Positions 26,054-35,336 of a DNA stretch of 64,000 nucleotides are shown here, piece by piece (the stretch's first letter is position 1; every line of letters begins with the position of its first letter). The notes under the pieces are model-generated. The model did no database searches and was not told the DNA's origin. It was given only the letters and a program-made list of their open reading frames with translations. This DNA comes from JAJFUI01 sp039698035. GTDB taxonomy: Bacteria > Planctomycetota > Planctomycetia > Pirellulales > Thermoguttaceae. Where the stretch lies: contig JBDKSW010000003.1 in the NCBI GenBank assembly GCA_039698035.1, positions 62,001-126,000 on the forward strand, given 5' to 3'. Made by a program: the position numbers and the translations under genes.

Positions 26054-27142
26054 ATGTATTGGTTGATCCTCGCTTCGATCTTTCCCAGTCTGATCGTCTG
26101 CTGGGCGGCCGCGTTTGCCGTTCGCCGCTTGGGGCCGCGGTGGGGACTGGTTGACCGGCCGGGCCACCGAAAGATTCACGCGATGCCGATGCCTACGAGC
26201 GGCGGCCTGGCCATTTGGCTTGGCATCGTGCTGCCGTTGGCGGTTGGCCAGATCGCATTGTGGACGCTGCCTGCGCCGGCGATCCTCGCTCCGTACGTGC
26301 CCGGTTTGTTGCATCAATCTGGCAAGCTCTGGACTCTTTTGGGCGGCGGGACGGTTCTGATGCTTCTCGGGTTGGCCGACGATCGGCGCGGGCTGGATTG
26401 GCGACTGCGGTTGGGAGTGCAAACGGCGGTGGCCGTGGCGATGGTCTCGCTCAGCGATCACTGGCGCATGAGCCTGTTCGTCGAGATGCCTTGGTTGACC
26501 GGCGCGCTGAGCGTGTTGTGGATTGTGGGTTTGGTGAACTCGTTCAACATGCTGGACAACATGGATGGGCTGTCGGCCGGCGTGGCGGCCATTGCGGCGG
26601 CCATGTTCGCGGCGATGATGCTGACGATTCCTCGGCCCGACAACCATCAGCCGCAGTTGTTCGTCGCGGGCTTTTTGGTGCTCATTGTCGGCGCGCTGCT
26701 GGGCTTTCTGTGGCACAATCGTCCGCCTGCCCGATTGTTCATGGGCGATGCCGGCAGCTATCTGATCGGGTATCTCGTGGCGATGGCGACGCTGAGCGGC
26801 ACATTCGCGGGGGGGCGGATGCCGGCCTATTCGATTCTTGGGCCGCTGTGCGTTCTGGCCGTGCCGCTGTATGACACGGCCACGGTGGTGTTGATTCGCC
26901 TGCGCGCCGGGCGCAGTCCGTTCGTTGGCGACAAGAGCCATTTCTCGCACCGGCTGGTGGAACTCGGGCTGAGCAAGCCGCGCGCCGTGCTGACGATCTA
27001 TCTGGCCACGGCCACGTGCGGTCTGGGGGCGCTGCTGCTGCACGAGGTCAACGCCTGGGGAGCGGTCGTTTTGGGACTGATGGTCGTTTGCACATTGGCG
27101 CTCGTGGCCATCCTGGAGACCGTTGGCCGCCGCAGGCCGTAG
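26054..27142 (+). CDS. Undecaprenyl-phosphate sugar-1-phosphate transferase (WecA/MraY family)
   Basis: Polytopic membrane enzyme (362 residues, ~10 helices) that transfers a sugar-1-phosphate, usually GlcNAc-1-P, to undecaprenyl phosphate and so starts glycan synthesis. Family motifs are GHRKIHAMPMPTSGGLAI after helix 1, LLGLADDRRGLDWRLRL, the catalytic NMLDNMDGLSAG, RLFMGDAGSYLIGY and DKSHFSHRLVELGLS. This set matches WecA/TagO-type enzymes rather than MraY. The ATG at 26054 has GGAG seven bases upstream; a GTG at 25997 overlapping the previous stop is an alternative. With the ligase-like gene 56 bp downstream it may initiate the polymer whose other genes lie in the exosortase locus. Confidence 0.93.
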   Translation: MYWLILASIFPSLIVCWAAAFAVRRLGPRWGLVDRPGHRKIHAMPMPTSGGLAIWLGIVLPLAVGQIALWTLPAPAILAPYVPGLLHQSGKLWTLLGGGTVLMLLGLADDRRGLDWRLRLGVQTAVAVAMVSLSDHWRMSLFVEMPWLTGALSVLWIVGLVNSFNMLDNMDGLSAGVAAIAAAMFAAMMLTIPRPDNHQPQLFVAGFLVLIVGALLGFLWHNRPPARLFMGDAGSYLIGYLVAMATLSGTFAGGRMPAYSILGPLCVLAVPLYDTATVVLIRLRAGRSPFVGDKSHFSHRLVELGLSKPRAVLTIYLATATCGLGALLLHEVNAWGAVVLGLMVVCTLALVAILETVGRRRP

Positions 27143-27198
27143 GCCAGAAGATCGCAGAGGGTTCGCCAGGCCGAGCCGGGGGCGCACGGGGAACGAAA

Positions 27199-29397
27199 AT
27201 GACGCGGAGAAAAAGCGAACGGACCGTTGAAGGGGCGGCGGCCGAAGCGCTCGATGCGTCGCACGTCTTGTCCCTCGCCGACCGGCTGCGTCCCTGGCTG
27301 CTGGGCGCGATGACGGCATTGTTCGTTGCGCGGCCCCTGTTTCCGAGCGAATCGGGCGCGAACCAGGGCGACGGCCTACCGGTCGTGATGCTGTGGATCG
27401 CGGCGGCCATTTTCTGGATGCTCGGCGCGGCCAGTCGGCCCAAGCTGCTCATCCGGTTTCAGGGCATCGACGCGGCCGTGCTGCTGCTGATGCTTTGCTT
27501 CACGACCGCGACCTGGTGTGCCACCAAGCACGGCAGCCCCCGGCCGGCGATCAACGTGTTCTGGGAATGGATTGGCATGGGGCTCAGCTTCTTTTTGGCC
27601 CGGCAACTGCTTGCCACGCAACGCGAGGGCCGGGCGTTGGTTGCCGTCATGATCGGCCTGGCCGCGATCGTGTCAGCCTACGCCATCTATCAATGGGCCT
27701 ATGCGACGCCGCACGACCTGGCGGTTTACGATGCGAACCCCGACGAGGCGCTGCGAAGAGCGGGGCTCTGGTTCCCGCCAGACTCGCCCGATCGCAAGCT
27801 GTTCCGAGATCGGCTCGTCAGCAATCTGCCGGGCGGGACGTTCGCGCTGAGCAATTCGCTGGCCGGCCTGCTCGCCCCGTGGCTGGTCGTCTTGGGAGGC
27901 GTTGCGTGCCTGTCGCTGCGCGGCGGCAGGCGGCTGCTGGGGATCGCGTTCTGCGTCGTCCCGTTGGGCACGGGCCTGCTGCTAACGCGAAGCCGCAGCG
28001 GGTGCATCGCCGCCGGTTTGGGCGTGTTGTTGACATGGCTTCTCGCTCGGCGCTGGCGGCTCCAATCGCGATGGCGAGGATTTGCCGCCGCGGCCGTGGT
28101 GCTGGCCGTTGCCATCGCCCTCGGGGCCGTCTATCACCAGCGGATCGAGCAGGCGTTGAAGTCCTTCGGCTACCGGCTCCAGTACTGGCAATCGACGCTG
28201 CGCATGATCGAGGACCGCCCTTGGCTCGGCTGTGGCCCTGGGAATTTTCAGGACACCTACACGCGATACAAGCTGCCGGAAGCGAGCGAAGAGGTGGCCG
28301 ATCCGCACAATTTTCTCCTGGAAATCTGGGCCATTGCCGGCACGCCAGCCGCGATGGCCTTTCTCGGCGTGCTGGGCTGCTTTGCATGGAGGGCCGTGGG
28401 GAGAGAGAAGCGTGGCGAGGGACGCGAGCCTGAGGAGGGCCAAGATCTCACGCATTACGATCGGCGGCAGGACGCTTGGCCCTGCGTTCTTGCCGGCGGT
28501 CTGCTGGGCGTGCTGCTGTCATTGCCGTTGGGCCTGTTATGCGATGCGACACCGAATTCGACCGTCGTGCTGCTGAGCTTGCCGTTGGGCGTGGCAATCG
28601 TCGCGCTGCTGTCGGGCTGGATTCGCGGCGGTCCAATGCCTGGCTGGCTGCCCCGGGTTGGCCTGGTCGTGCTGTTGGTGAACCTGTTGGCGGCCGGCGG
28701 CATCGGGTTTCCAGGCGTGGCGGGCACTTTTTGGCTGCTGTTGTGCGTTGACCGGATCGGCAGCAACTCGGAGCGTCGCTGGCCTGGCTGGATGGCTTGG
28801 GTCGGCCTGGCGACGACGATTGCCCTGGCGGCGGTTTGTTACGGCTCGGCCTACCATCCGGTGCTGAACTGCCAAAGCGACCTGCGAATGTCGGAGCAAC
28901 GGGAGGGGCTTGCAGCGGTCGAGCAGCTTCAGGCGTCGGCCGAGGCCGACCGGCTGTCGGCCGAGCCCTGGCGGCGGTTGGCCGTCACGTGGTTCGATCG
29001 TTGGCGGCAAACGGGGGACGCGGCGGCCTTCGAGCGTTTCGAGCAAGCGGAGGCCGAGGCACTGCGGCTGGCACCCAACTCGGCCAGCGATTGGCGGACG
29101 TCCGGCGATCGGTATTTTGAAGCCGCGTTGGCGAGCGAACAAGTTGCCAAGGCAGGGCCGTCCGAGGCGTTGTCGAAGGCCTTGGCCGCCTATCGGCGGG
29201 CCGTGGAATTGTATCCGAACAGCGCCAACCATCGGGCCAGTCTGGCCGAAGCGTGCCATGCGACCGGCTTGTCGGCGGAATTCCGGCGCGAGGCCGAGGC
29301 CGCTCTCAGGCTGGACCAGCTAACCCCCCACGCCGATAAGAAGCTTCCGTCCCCGATGCGCAATCGCCTTCTGCGGTGGCTTGGTCGGGCAAACTGA
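27199..29397 (+). CDS. O-antigen ligase/polymerase-like protein (Wzy_C family) with C-terminal TPR-like region
   Basis: A 732-residue membrane protein. The first ~450 residues hold about 12 helices with the Wzy_C/WaaL signature region: LTRSRSGCIAAGLGVLL, the periplasmic-loop motif DRPWLGCGPGNFQDTY and DPHNFLLEIWAIAGTPAA. The His and Arg residues of this loop are those implicated in ligases. After further helices the last ~180 residues are soluble and Ala/Glu-rich with TPR-like helices (AYRRAVELYPNSANHRASLA). It could polymerise or ligate glycan at the outer face of the membrane. The ATG at 27199 with GGGGAAC upstream is preferred over the earlier in-frame codons. The next gene begins 121 bp downstream. 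Confidence 0.88.
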   Translation: MTRRKSERTVEGAAAEALDASHVLSLADRLRPWLLGAMTALFVARPLFPSESGANQGDGLPVVMLWIAAAIFWMLGAASRPKLLIRFQGIDAAVLLLMLCFTTATWCATKHGSPRPAINVFWEWIGMGLSFFLARQLLATQREGRALVAVMIGLAAIVSAYAIYQWAYATPHDLAVYDANPDEALRRAGLWFPPDSPDRKLFRDRLVSNLPGGTFALSNSLAGLLAPWLVVLGGVACLSLRGGRRLLGIAFCVVPLGTGLLLTRSRSGCIAAGLGVLLTWLLARRWRLQSRWRGFAAAAVVLAVAIALGAVYHQRIEQALKSFGYRLQYWQSTLRMIEDRPWLGCGPGNFQDTYTRYKLPEASEEVADPHNFLLEIWAIAGTPAAMAFLGVLGCFAWRAVGREKRGEGREPEEGQDLTHYDRRQDAWPCVLAGGLLGVLLSLPLGLLCDATPNSTVVLLSLPLGVAIVALLSGWIRGGPMPGWLPRVGLVVLLVNLLAAGGIGFPGVAGTFWLLLCVDRIGSNSERRWPGWMAWVGLATTIALAAVCYGSAYHPVLNCQSDLRMSEQREGLAAVEQLQASAEADRLSAEPWRRLAVTWFDRWRQTGDAAAFERFEQAEAEALRLAPNSASDWRTSGDRYFEAALASEQVAKAGPSEALSKALAAYRRAVELYPNSANHRASLAEACHATGLSAEFRREAEAALRLDQLTPHADKKLPSPMRNRLLRWLGRAN

Positions 29398-29518
29398 GCT
29401 GACATTCTTGTGTGGCACCAGGGGGCGCAAGCCGATAGAATGCGTCCGACGTCGTGAAATGTGCCGCCTTGGAGGGCGTCACGGACTTCCCACCGCATAC
29501 TCCACACCTCCGACTACC

Positions 29519-31252
29519 ATGCACGATGCGCGGTTGATCGTCCTGCTAGGCATGATGCTGACGTTGTCGGCCGGCTGCCCTTCGACGCGCCAACAGCCTA
29601 AGAAAGAGAGCAAGCCGTCGGGGTCGCCTCGCGCGTTGGCGGAAAGGCCCGCGGCAAAGCGGCCGACGGTCGAGCGGGAGGCGGCCGTCTTGCTGCTGCC
29701 GCCGGCCGAGCCGTTGCCCAAGCTGGCCGAACAACCGGCGAGCATGATTCTGACAGTTTCGGCCCAGGAGGCGGCCGTTGCGCCGATGGCACAAGCCGCG
29801 ACCGAGTCGCGAAAATCATCGGCGGCGCCGACGCGGACCGGCAAGCACAGCGGCATGCCGTTTGACCCGATCAAGGAAAACGGCCCGATCTTCGACGGTT
29901 GGCCGAAGCGTCCCCAGGCGGCCATTGTCATCACGGGCGTGGAAGAGGGCTACATCGAGCCGTGCGGTTGCGCCGGGCTCGATCGCATGAAGGGGGGCAT
30001 GAGCCGCCGGGCCACGTTCATCGAGGGCCTTCGCAAGCAGGGCTGGCCGCTGGTCGTTCTCGACGTGGGCGGAATCGCCCGCGGATTTGGGCGGCAAGCC
30101 GAGATGAAGTTCCACACGATGGTCGAAGGCAAGTTCCGCATGGGCTACAACGCCATCGCGTTCGGGGCGACCGATCTTCGGCTTCCGGCCGGCGAACTGG
30201 TTTCGGTGGCGGCTGGTTCCGAGGGGAATCCGAGCCGGTTTGTTTCGGCCAATGTCGGGCTGTTTGGCCCGCCGGGCGAGATCAATCCGACGAATCTTGT
30301 CGTTCGGGCCGGGGGCTTGCGGATTGGCGTCACGGCCATTCTCGGCACGAAGTATCAGCAAGAGATCAAGAATGCCGAGGTTGCGTTCACGGATCCGACG
30401 GCGGCTCTCGCCAAGATCGTGCCCGAGTTGGCCCGCAAGGCGGGCTACTTGGTTCTGCTGGCGCATGCGACGCGCGCGGAGTCGGAGGAACTTGGGCGAA
30501 AGTTTCCGCAGTTCAATGTGGTTGTGACGTCGGACGGACCGGAATTGCCGCCGAAGAGGGCCGCGACGATTGCGGGGACGAAAACCTTGCTGATTACGGT
30601 CGGTCACAAAGGAATGGACGCCATCGTGTTGGCTCCGCTGGACGGGCCCAACCGGACCGCGCTCTATCAGCGTGTGCCATTGGATTCTCGGTTTCCGGCG
30701 TCATCGGAAATGAAGATCCTGATGGCCGCCTATCAGGACCAGTTGAAGACGATCGGATTTGCCGAGCTAGGATTGCGGCCCGTGGCTTATGCGCTTTCCG
30801 AGCGAAACGGCCGGTTTGTGGGGTCGGCCAAGTGCGAATCGTGCCACGAGAAGTCATACGAGATCTGGAAGAAGAGCGGTCACGGCCGGGCCTACAAGAC
30901 ATTGGCGGACCTCGATCCGCCGAGGAATTTCGATCCGGAGTGCGTCAGTTGCCACGTGGTGGGCTGGCACCCGACGAGGTTCTTTCCGTACGCTGGCGGC
31001 TATGAGAGCCCGGAAAAGACGAAGCATCTGTTCAATACGGGCTGCGAAGACTGTCATGGTCCGGGGGAAAAGCACTGCAACGCCGAGCTGGGCAGCAACG
31101 AGAAGCTTCAGGAGACGTACCGCAAGGCGATGGTCGTTGGCAAGGCGGACGCCAAGAAGCAACAGTGCATTTCGTGCCATGATCTGGACAACAGCCCCGA
31201 CTTCAATTTCGACGCCTACTGGCCGCTCATCGAGCACAAGGAGAAGGAGTGA
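29519..31252 (+). CDS. Putative lipoprotein: metallophosphatase-like domain fused to tetraheme cytochrome
   Basis: A 577-residue exported protein. The N-terminus is a signal peptide ending in a lipobox-like LSAGC (Cys about residue 18), followed by ~100 low-complexity residues. The middle resembles the UshA/5'-nucleotidase fold, with the planctomycete-type EPCGCAGLDRMKGGMSRRA. Metal-ligand positions look lost, however: YNAIAFGATDL stands where YDA..LGNHE is usual. The C-terminal ~130 residues carry four CxxCH heme sites (CESCH, CVSCH, CEDCH, CISCH). It is probably a periplasmic redox protein. The ATG at 29519 gives the signal peptide; the upstream in-frame extension overlaps the previous gene. 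Partners are unknown, though an Fe-S protein gene follows 51 bp later. Confidence 0.83.
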   Translation: MHDARLIVLLGMMLTLSAGCPSTRQQPKKESKPSGSPRALAERPAAKRPTVEREAAVLLLPPAEPLPKLAEQPASMILTVSAQEAAVAPMAQAATESRKSSAAPTRTGKHSGMPFDPIKENGPIFDGWPKRPQAAIVITGVEEGYIEPCGCAGLDRMKGGMSRRATFIEGLRKQGWPLVVLDVGGIARGFGRQAEMKFHTMVEGKFRMGYNAIAFGATDLRLPAGELVSVAAGSEGNPSRFVSANVGLFGPPGEINPTNLVVRAGGLRIGVTAILGTKYQQEIKNAEVAFTDPTAALAKIVPELARKAGYLVLLAHATRAESEELGRKFPQFNVVVTSDGPELPPKRAATIAGTKTLLITVGHKGMDAIVLAPLDGPNRTALYQRVPLDSRFPASSEMKILMAAYQDQLKTIGFAELGLRPVAYALSERNGRFVGSAKCESCHEKSYEIWKKSGHGRAYKTLADLDPPRNFDPECVSCHVVGWHPTRFFPYAGGYESPEKTKHLFNTGCEDCHGPGEKHCNAELGSNEKLQETYRKAMVVGKADAKKQQCISCHDLDNSPDFNFDAYWPLIEHKEKE

Positions 31253-31266
31253 GCGGCCGAGCTTGC

Positions 31267-31295
31267 TTGCCCCGGGCGACGGGCGACGGTATTAT
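31267..31295 (+). promoter_or_regulatory. Predicted promoter of the ferredoxin-like gene
   Basis: TTGCCC (31267-31272), a 17-bp spacer and TATTAT (31290-31295). The -10 ends 8 bp before ATG 31304, which again predicts a leaderless transcript. Confidence 0.55.
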
Positions 31296-31303
31296 CACGT
31301 GCC

Positions 31304-32542
31304 ATGAATGACGGACAGCGCGGTCGGCGAGTGATCGAAGTGAAGGGGCGGGTGATTGGGCCCAGGCCGCCGCGGACGAAGACGGTCCGGCCACGGTCGC
31401 TGAGCGACTACGGCCACGTTTCGCCGGCTTATCGGGACGTGGCCCAGCGGCTTGCCAGTCCGCTGAGGATGGGGCCGCCCATCTGCGACGAGCTGATGGA
31501 CTTCGTCCAGCACGTGTTCACCGAGGAAGAGGCCAGCCTGGCGCGTCACTTGGGGCTGAAGGGCCGCCGAGCGGCGGAGCTGGCCCGGGCCGAGCACCGA
31601 GCGGTCGAGCCGATTGAGCCGATTCTGCGTCGGCTGTCTGAAGAGAAGCGGGTCATCGCGGCCGGCGGCCCGAGCGAAGATCGGCGCTACTGGCTGCTCC
31701 CGATTGTCCCGGGCATGTTCGAGATGGCGCTCATCGGTTGCACGCCCGAGACGCTGACGCCGTGGCATCGACGGTTCATCGAGCTGTTCGAGGGGCTCTT
31801 CGACACGGGCTACTCGCTCGACTACAACGGGCGTTCGCGACCCTTGGTCCGCTATCTGCCGGTCGGCCGTTCGATCGACGCGCACCCGATGGCCCTGCCG
31901 TCGGACAAGCTTGAAATTGTTCTGGACCAGTACAAGAAGTTTGGCGTCGGGCAGTGCCAATGCCGTCTGACGATGCAGGCGTTGGGGCAGGGGTGCGGCA
32001 AGCCGCTTGGGAACTGCACGGTGATGGGCGACTGGGCCGATCGCGGCATCGAGGAGGGGTGGCTGCGCGAGGTCTCGAAGCAGGAGGCGCTGGAGATCAA
32101 ACGCGAGGCCGAGTCGCACGGACTGGTCAACTGGATGATGAACGTCGCGTCGCCGCGAGGGCAATGCTCGTGCTCGTGTTGCGGCTGCTGTTGTCATGCT
32201 CTGCGGTCGGTCAACGAGTTCAATGCGCCGGGCCTGGTAGCGCCGCCGCACTTCCTGCCGCGGCGCGACGTCGACAAGTGCACTGCGTGCGGCCGCTGCG
32301 CCAAGCGGTGCCCGATGGGGGCGATCGCCGTCGATATGGAGCGGAAGACGTTCCGCCACCTTGAGGAGCGTTGCATTGGCTGCGGCCATTGTGCGTTGGC
32401 CTGCGAGGGGCAGCGCGCTTTGACGATGGAGGCGTCGCCGGACTACCGGCTTCCTTATCGGAGTTGGTTCTCGCTGCTGATGCGTGCCGCGCCCGGCATG
32501 TTGCTGACCTCTTGGAAGGTCTGGCGGGAGCGACGTTCGTAA
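31304..32542 (+). CDS. Cysteine-rich 4Fe-4S dicluster protein
   Basis: A 412-residue cytoplasmic redox protein. The N-terminal ~130 residues look helical and resemble a winged-helix segment (ELMDFVQHVFTEEEASLARH). The middle has GQCQCRLTMQALGQGCGKPLGNC and then an extreme cysteine patch (CSCSCCGCCCHALR, seven Cys). The C-terminus has two bacterial ferredoxin motifs, CTACGRCAKRCPMGAI and CIGCGHCALACEGQ, enough for two [4Fe-4S] clusters. The patch could bind a third cluster. Similar proteins occur in anaerobic deltaproteobacteria, but I know of no defined role. It follows the tetraheme protein closely. Its promoter suggests independent, leaderless transcription. Confidence 0.82.
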   Translation: MNDGQRGRRVIEVKGRVIGPRPPRTKTVRPRSLSDYGHVSPAYRDVAQRLASPLRMGPPICDELMDFVQHVFTEEEASLARHLGLKGRRAAELARAEHRAVEPIEPILRRLSEEKRVIAAGGPSEDRRYWLLPIVPGMFEMALIGCTPETLTPWHRRFIELFEGLFDTGYSLDYNGRSRPLVRYLPVGRSIDAHPMALPSDKLEIVLDQYKKFGVGQCQCRLTMQALGQGCGKPLGNCTVMGDWADRGIEEGWLREVSKQEALEIKREAESHGLVNWMMNVASPRGQCSCSCCGCCCHALRSVNEFNAPGLVAPPHFLPRRDVDKCTACGRCAKRCPMGAIAVDMERKTFRHLEERCIGCGHCALACEGQRALTMEASPDYRLPYRSWFSLLMRAAPGMLLTSWKVWRERRS

Positions 32543-32606
32543 GAGTTGCGGGACTGGCGACCGGCGGCGGCGATTTGGTATCATAGAGGCGAAGGAGCAC
32601 TTACCC

Positions 32607-34196
32607 GTGGCAACCCATGCAAATCGGCGGCGATTTCTGAAGGACGTGGCGATGGCCGGTCTCGCGGCGCAGGGCGGACTTTGGGCGGCCAGCACGGCCG
32701 TGGCCAAAGCGTCGGGCAAGCGGGTCTTTCTGGCCCAGTTCATGCACGAGACGAACACGTTCCATCCGTTGCGAACGACGCGATTCGAGTATCACGCGCC
32801 GCTGGCCGGACTGCTGCCTGGGCTGAAGGTCTGGGAGGGGAGCGAGCTGACGATCCTGCGCGGAATCGGCGCGACGCCCGACGGGGGCGGACTGATCGAG
32901 GAGAAGCCGTGCCGCGAGGCCATTGCGCGGGTCGTGCAATCGCTCAAGGAGAAGATGCCGGTTGACGGGGTCTTTCTCCGCTTGCACGGGGCCATGTTCG
33001 TCGAGGGGATCGGGCCGGGCGAGGTCGTTCTGGTCGAGGAGATCCGCAAGGTGGTCGGCCCCAAAACGCCGATCGCTTGCACGTTCGATCTGCACGGCAA
33101 CATCAACCCGCGATTGGCCGAGGTCGGCGATATTCTGGTTGGGCTGAAGACGGCGCCGCACACGGACAAGCAAGAGACGGCCGAGCACGCCGGGCGGCTT
33201 CTGCTCGAAACGCTACGAGGCAAGTGCCAGCCCGTTTCGTCCATTGTGCCGATCCCGATGATCTTCCCTGGCGAGATGGCCATGACGACCGGCGAGCCGT
33301 TCCGGTCGTTGGTCGAGCAGGCAAGGAAGCTGGAGCGCGAGGGATTGCCGGGCCACAAGGCGAAGATTCTGGCGGCCACGATTTTTGTCGGCTGCTACGT
33401 GACCGATTCGCCGAACACCCACATGACGGCGATGGTCACGGCCGACGGATCGAGCGAGACGGCCCACGCGGCGGCCGTTCACTTGGCTCGGCTGGTCTGG
33501 GACGCTCGAAAGCAGTTTCACTACGGCTGCGAGACGGCCAGCCTGGAGGCGGGCGTCGCCCGGGCGGCGGCGGCCAAGGAGTCGACGGTCTTCCTGACCG
33601 ACAGCGGCGACAACATGACGGCCAGCGCTCCGGGCGATCTGCCCCTCGTATTACGGCACCTGGTCGAACGGAAGATTCCCAACGCGCTGGTGGCGAACAT
33701 CTTCGACGCAGCGGCCACGCGGCGGTGTTTCGAGGTGGGCGAGGGCAATCGCGTGCAACTTTCGATCGGGGCCACGGTCGAGAAGCGGCACGGTCCGCCG
33801 TTCGAGGCGGAGGTCGAGGTTCTGCGGCTGGTGAACGGCACAAAGAGTGCGCCGCGCATGGCGGTCGTTCGCATCGGACCGGTCGAGGCCGTGCTTCAGG
33901 AAGCGGCGGCCGAGGTGATCGATCCGGCGCAGTTTGAGCCGCTGGGCATCAATCCGCTGAGCCACAAGATCGTGGTGGTCAAGGAAGGCTACCTGTATCC
34001 GAAGCTCACGAAGATCGCGCCGCGTCACATCATGCTGCTCACGCCGGGCGCTTCGGACCTGCGGTTGGACAAGCTCGATTACGTCCGTCTGCCGCGGCCC
34101 ATTTTCCCATTGGATCCGGACATGACCTATGAGCCGGAGAAGTTGGCGATGAACACGCTTGCGCCCAGAATCGTCCTTACCGACGAGGGCGAGTGA
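32607..34196 (+). CDS. Tat-exported M81-family (MlrC-like) metallopeptidase
   Basis: A 529-residue protein of the microcystinase C (MlrC) family, a putative zinc peptidase. It starts with a twin-arginine signal (NRRRFLKDVAMAGLAAQG), so it should be exported folded. Family motifs include LAQFMHETNTFHP, FLRLHGAMFVEGIGPGE, CTFDLHGNINPRLAEV, GLKTAPHTDKQETA and the C-terminal-domain LTDSGDNMTASAPGD. The candidate metal ligands are the His residues in these boxes. The start is a GTG at 32607, supported by GAAGGAG at 32591-32597 and by the Tat motif that follows. The physiological substrate is unknown; many planctomycete M81 proteins carry this signal. Confidence 0.9.
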   Translation: MATHANRRRFLKDVAMAGLAAQGGLWAASTAVAKASGKRVFLAQFMHETNTFHPLRTTRFEYHAPLAGLLPGLKVWEGSELTILRGIGATPDGGGLIEEKPCREAIARVVQSLKEKMPVDGVFLRLHGAMFVEGIGPGEVVLVEEIRKVVGPKTPIACTFDLHGNINPRLAEVGDILVGLKTAPHTDKQETAEHAGRLLLETLRGKCQPVSSIVPIPMIFPGEMAMTTGEPFRSLVEQARKLEREGLPGHKAKILAATIFVGCYVTDSPNTHMTAMVTADGSSETAHAAAVHLARLVWDARKQFHYGCETASLEAGVARAAAAKESTVFLTDSGDNMTASAPGDLPLVLRHLVERKIPNALVANIFDAAATRRCFEVGEGNRVQLSIGATVEKRHGPPFEAEVEVLRLVNGTKSAPRMAVVRIGPVEAVLQEAAAEVIDPAQFEPLGINPLSHKIVVVKEGYLYPKLTKIAPRHIMLLTPGASDLRLDKLDYVRLPRPIFPLDPDMTYEPEKLAMNTLAPRIVLTDEGE

Positions 34197-34511
34197 CGCG
34201 GGGGCTTTCGGAAAGGGTGGGCGGCCGATCGCCGGGCACGGGGCGGGCTGTGGCGCCCGCATCCGAGTCGGGTCAGGAATCGCGTGACCGCGAGAGGCAG
34301 CGTCCGGGAAATCGCGTTCCACGCCCGGTCCGGGGAAAAGACGGGCGGCCGCATCGCGCGTCCGAAAAACCCATCTTGGTGACTTGCAGCTCCCCGCCGG
34401 TGACGCGCCGGTCCTGGGTTTTATTCCGCCGGACCGGGCGTGGAAACATACGCACGTGATTTGTGATGGCCGAACCGGTGGCCGACGGCCGCCGCTCGGC
34501 GGAGCAAGTCG
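34197..34511. other. 315-bp convergent gap between the M81 and mraZ genes
   Basis: No gene is visible. AAAACCCA (34366-34373) and TGGGTTTT (34415-34422) are perfect complements separated by 41 bp that themselves contain CCGG-rich pairs. They could form a weak bidirectional terminator, but the T-tract is short. Confidence 0.35.
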
Positions 34512-34997
34512 CTAGCGCGACAACTGATCGAAGAGACGGCGAAATCGCGGCATGCGACCCTCGAGATATTTGAGCCAGGCCGCGGGGTTCCAGATTTCGA
34601 CACAGACGGCCGCCCCGATGATTTGCACCTCGCCGCCGGGCTGGACGCCGAGAAACCCTCGAAAGCCCTCGGGGATGACCAGCCGTCCACGACCGGCCAG
34701 TTGCACGACCCGATGACGGGTCGATAGCAGCCGGCCAAAGAGTTGCACTTCGGCCGTCCGCTCCTGCAGCTTGCCGGCTCTCATTTTTTGCTTGACCAGC
34801 TCGATGCCCTCGTCGAGCCTTGCTCGCCACACGGCCGCGCTCCAGAGACTCAGGCAGCCGGGCCGCTCCTTGGCCAGAATGCAATCCGGCGAATCCGCGA
34901 CCAGCGCGGCGCCAAGTTCGTTGGGCACCGAGAGCCGAAAACGCGGATCGATGGTCCGCTGAAACTCGCCCAACAGAAACTCTTGGACGTCTGGCAT
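34512..34997 (-). CDS. mraZ: Division/cell-wall cluster regulator MraZ
   Basis: A 161-residue DNA-binding regulator with two AbrB/SpoVT-like halves: FQRTIDPRFRLSVPNELG near residue 13 and its repeat RVVQLAGRGRLVIPEGFRGF near 95. Each half normally carries a D-x-K/R-G-R core; the first is altered to DPRFRLS. Length is close to the usual 140-160 residues. In most bacteria mraZ heads the dcw cluster ahead of rsmH and ftsL; here none of those genes is nearby, so it is an orphan. The ATG at 34997 is preceded by a GGGCGGC purine-rich stretch. A good promoter lies about 150 bp upstream. MraZ usually represses its own promoter, but I see no clear TGGGA repeats. Confidence 0.92.
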   Translation of the reverse strand: MPDVQEFLLGEFQRTIDPRFRLSVPNELGAALVADSPDCILAKERPGCLSLWSAAVWRARLDEGIELVKQKMRAGKLQERTAEVQLFGRLLSTRHRVVQLAGRGRLVIPEGFRGFLGVQPGGEVQIIGAAVCVEIWNPAAWLKYLEGRMPRFRRLFDQLSR

Positions 34998-35148
34998 CGT
35001 TGCCGCCCAGAAGACCGCATTGAGAAAACATGTTTGACCGAGCGAGGTGCATTCGGCTGTCTCTATGCTAGCTTATGGGCTTTTATCCCGCAACTACGTG
35101 TGTTTGTTGGCTTGATTGGGCAGATAACCCACGCACGTGACAGGTGAA

Positions 35149-35176
35149 AGTGTAGCGATTCGACAGACCCTGACAA
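35149..35176 (-). promoter_or_regulatory. Predicted mraZ promoter
   Basis: On the minus strand TTGTCA (35176-35171), a 16-bp spacer and TACACT (35154-35149). This gives a leader of about 145 nt. A second weaker pair, TTGCGG-N17-TAGCAT, lies nearer the gene. The rest of the 339-bp gap (34998-35336) shows nothing else. Confidence 0.55.
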
Positions 35177-35336
35177 CCCCCCATCGCCAGATTTTTTGGA
35201 AAATTTTTCCCAAGCGTTATGACCCGACTTTTGGCCTCGAATAGGGGCGGGGCCGACTTGGGCGAACCCTTCACTTTTGAGAGGGTTCATGGGGCGGGCT
35301 GGTGGCACGGCAAGAGAAAGGAGCCGTGCCGTCCCG

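Noticed and set aside
34366..34422. Strong intrinsic terminator between the M81 and mraZ genes
   Set aside because: Arms are only 8 bp with a 41-base loop and a short T-tract. Kept only as a weak possibility.
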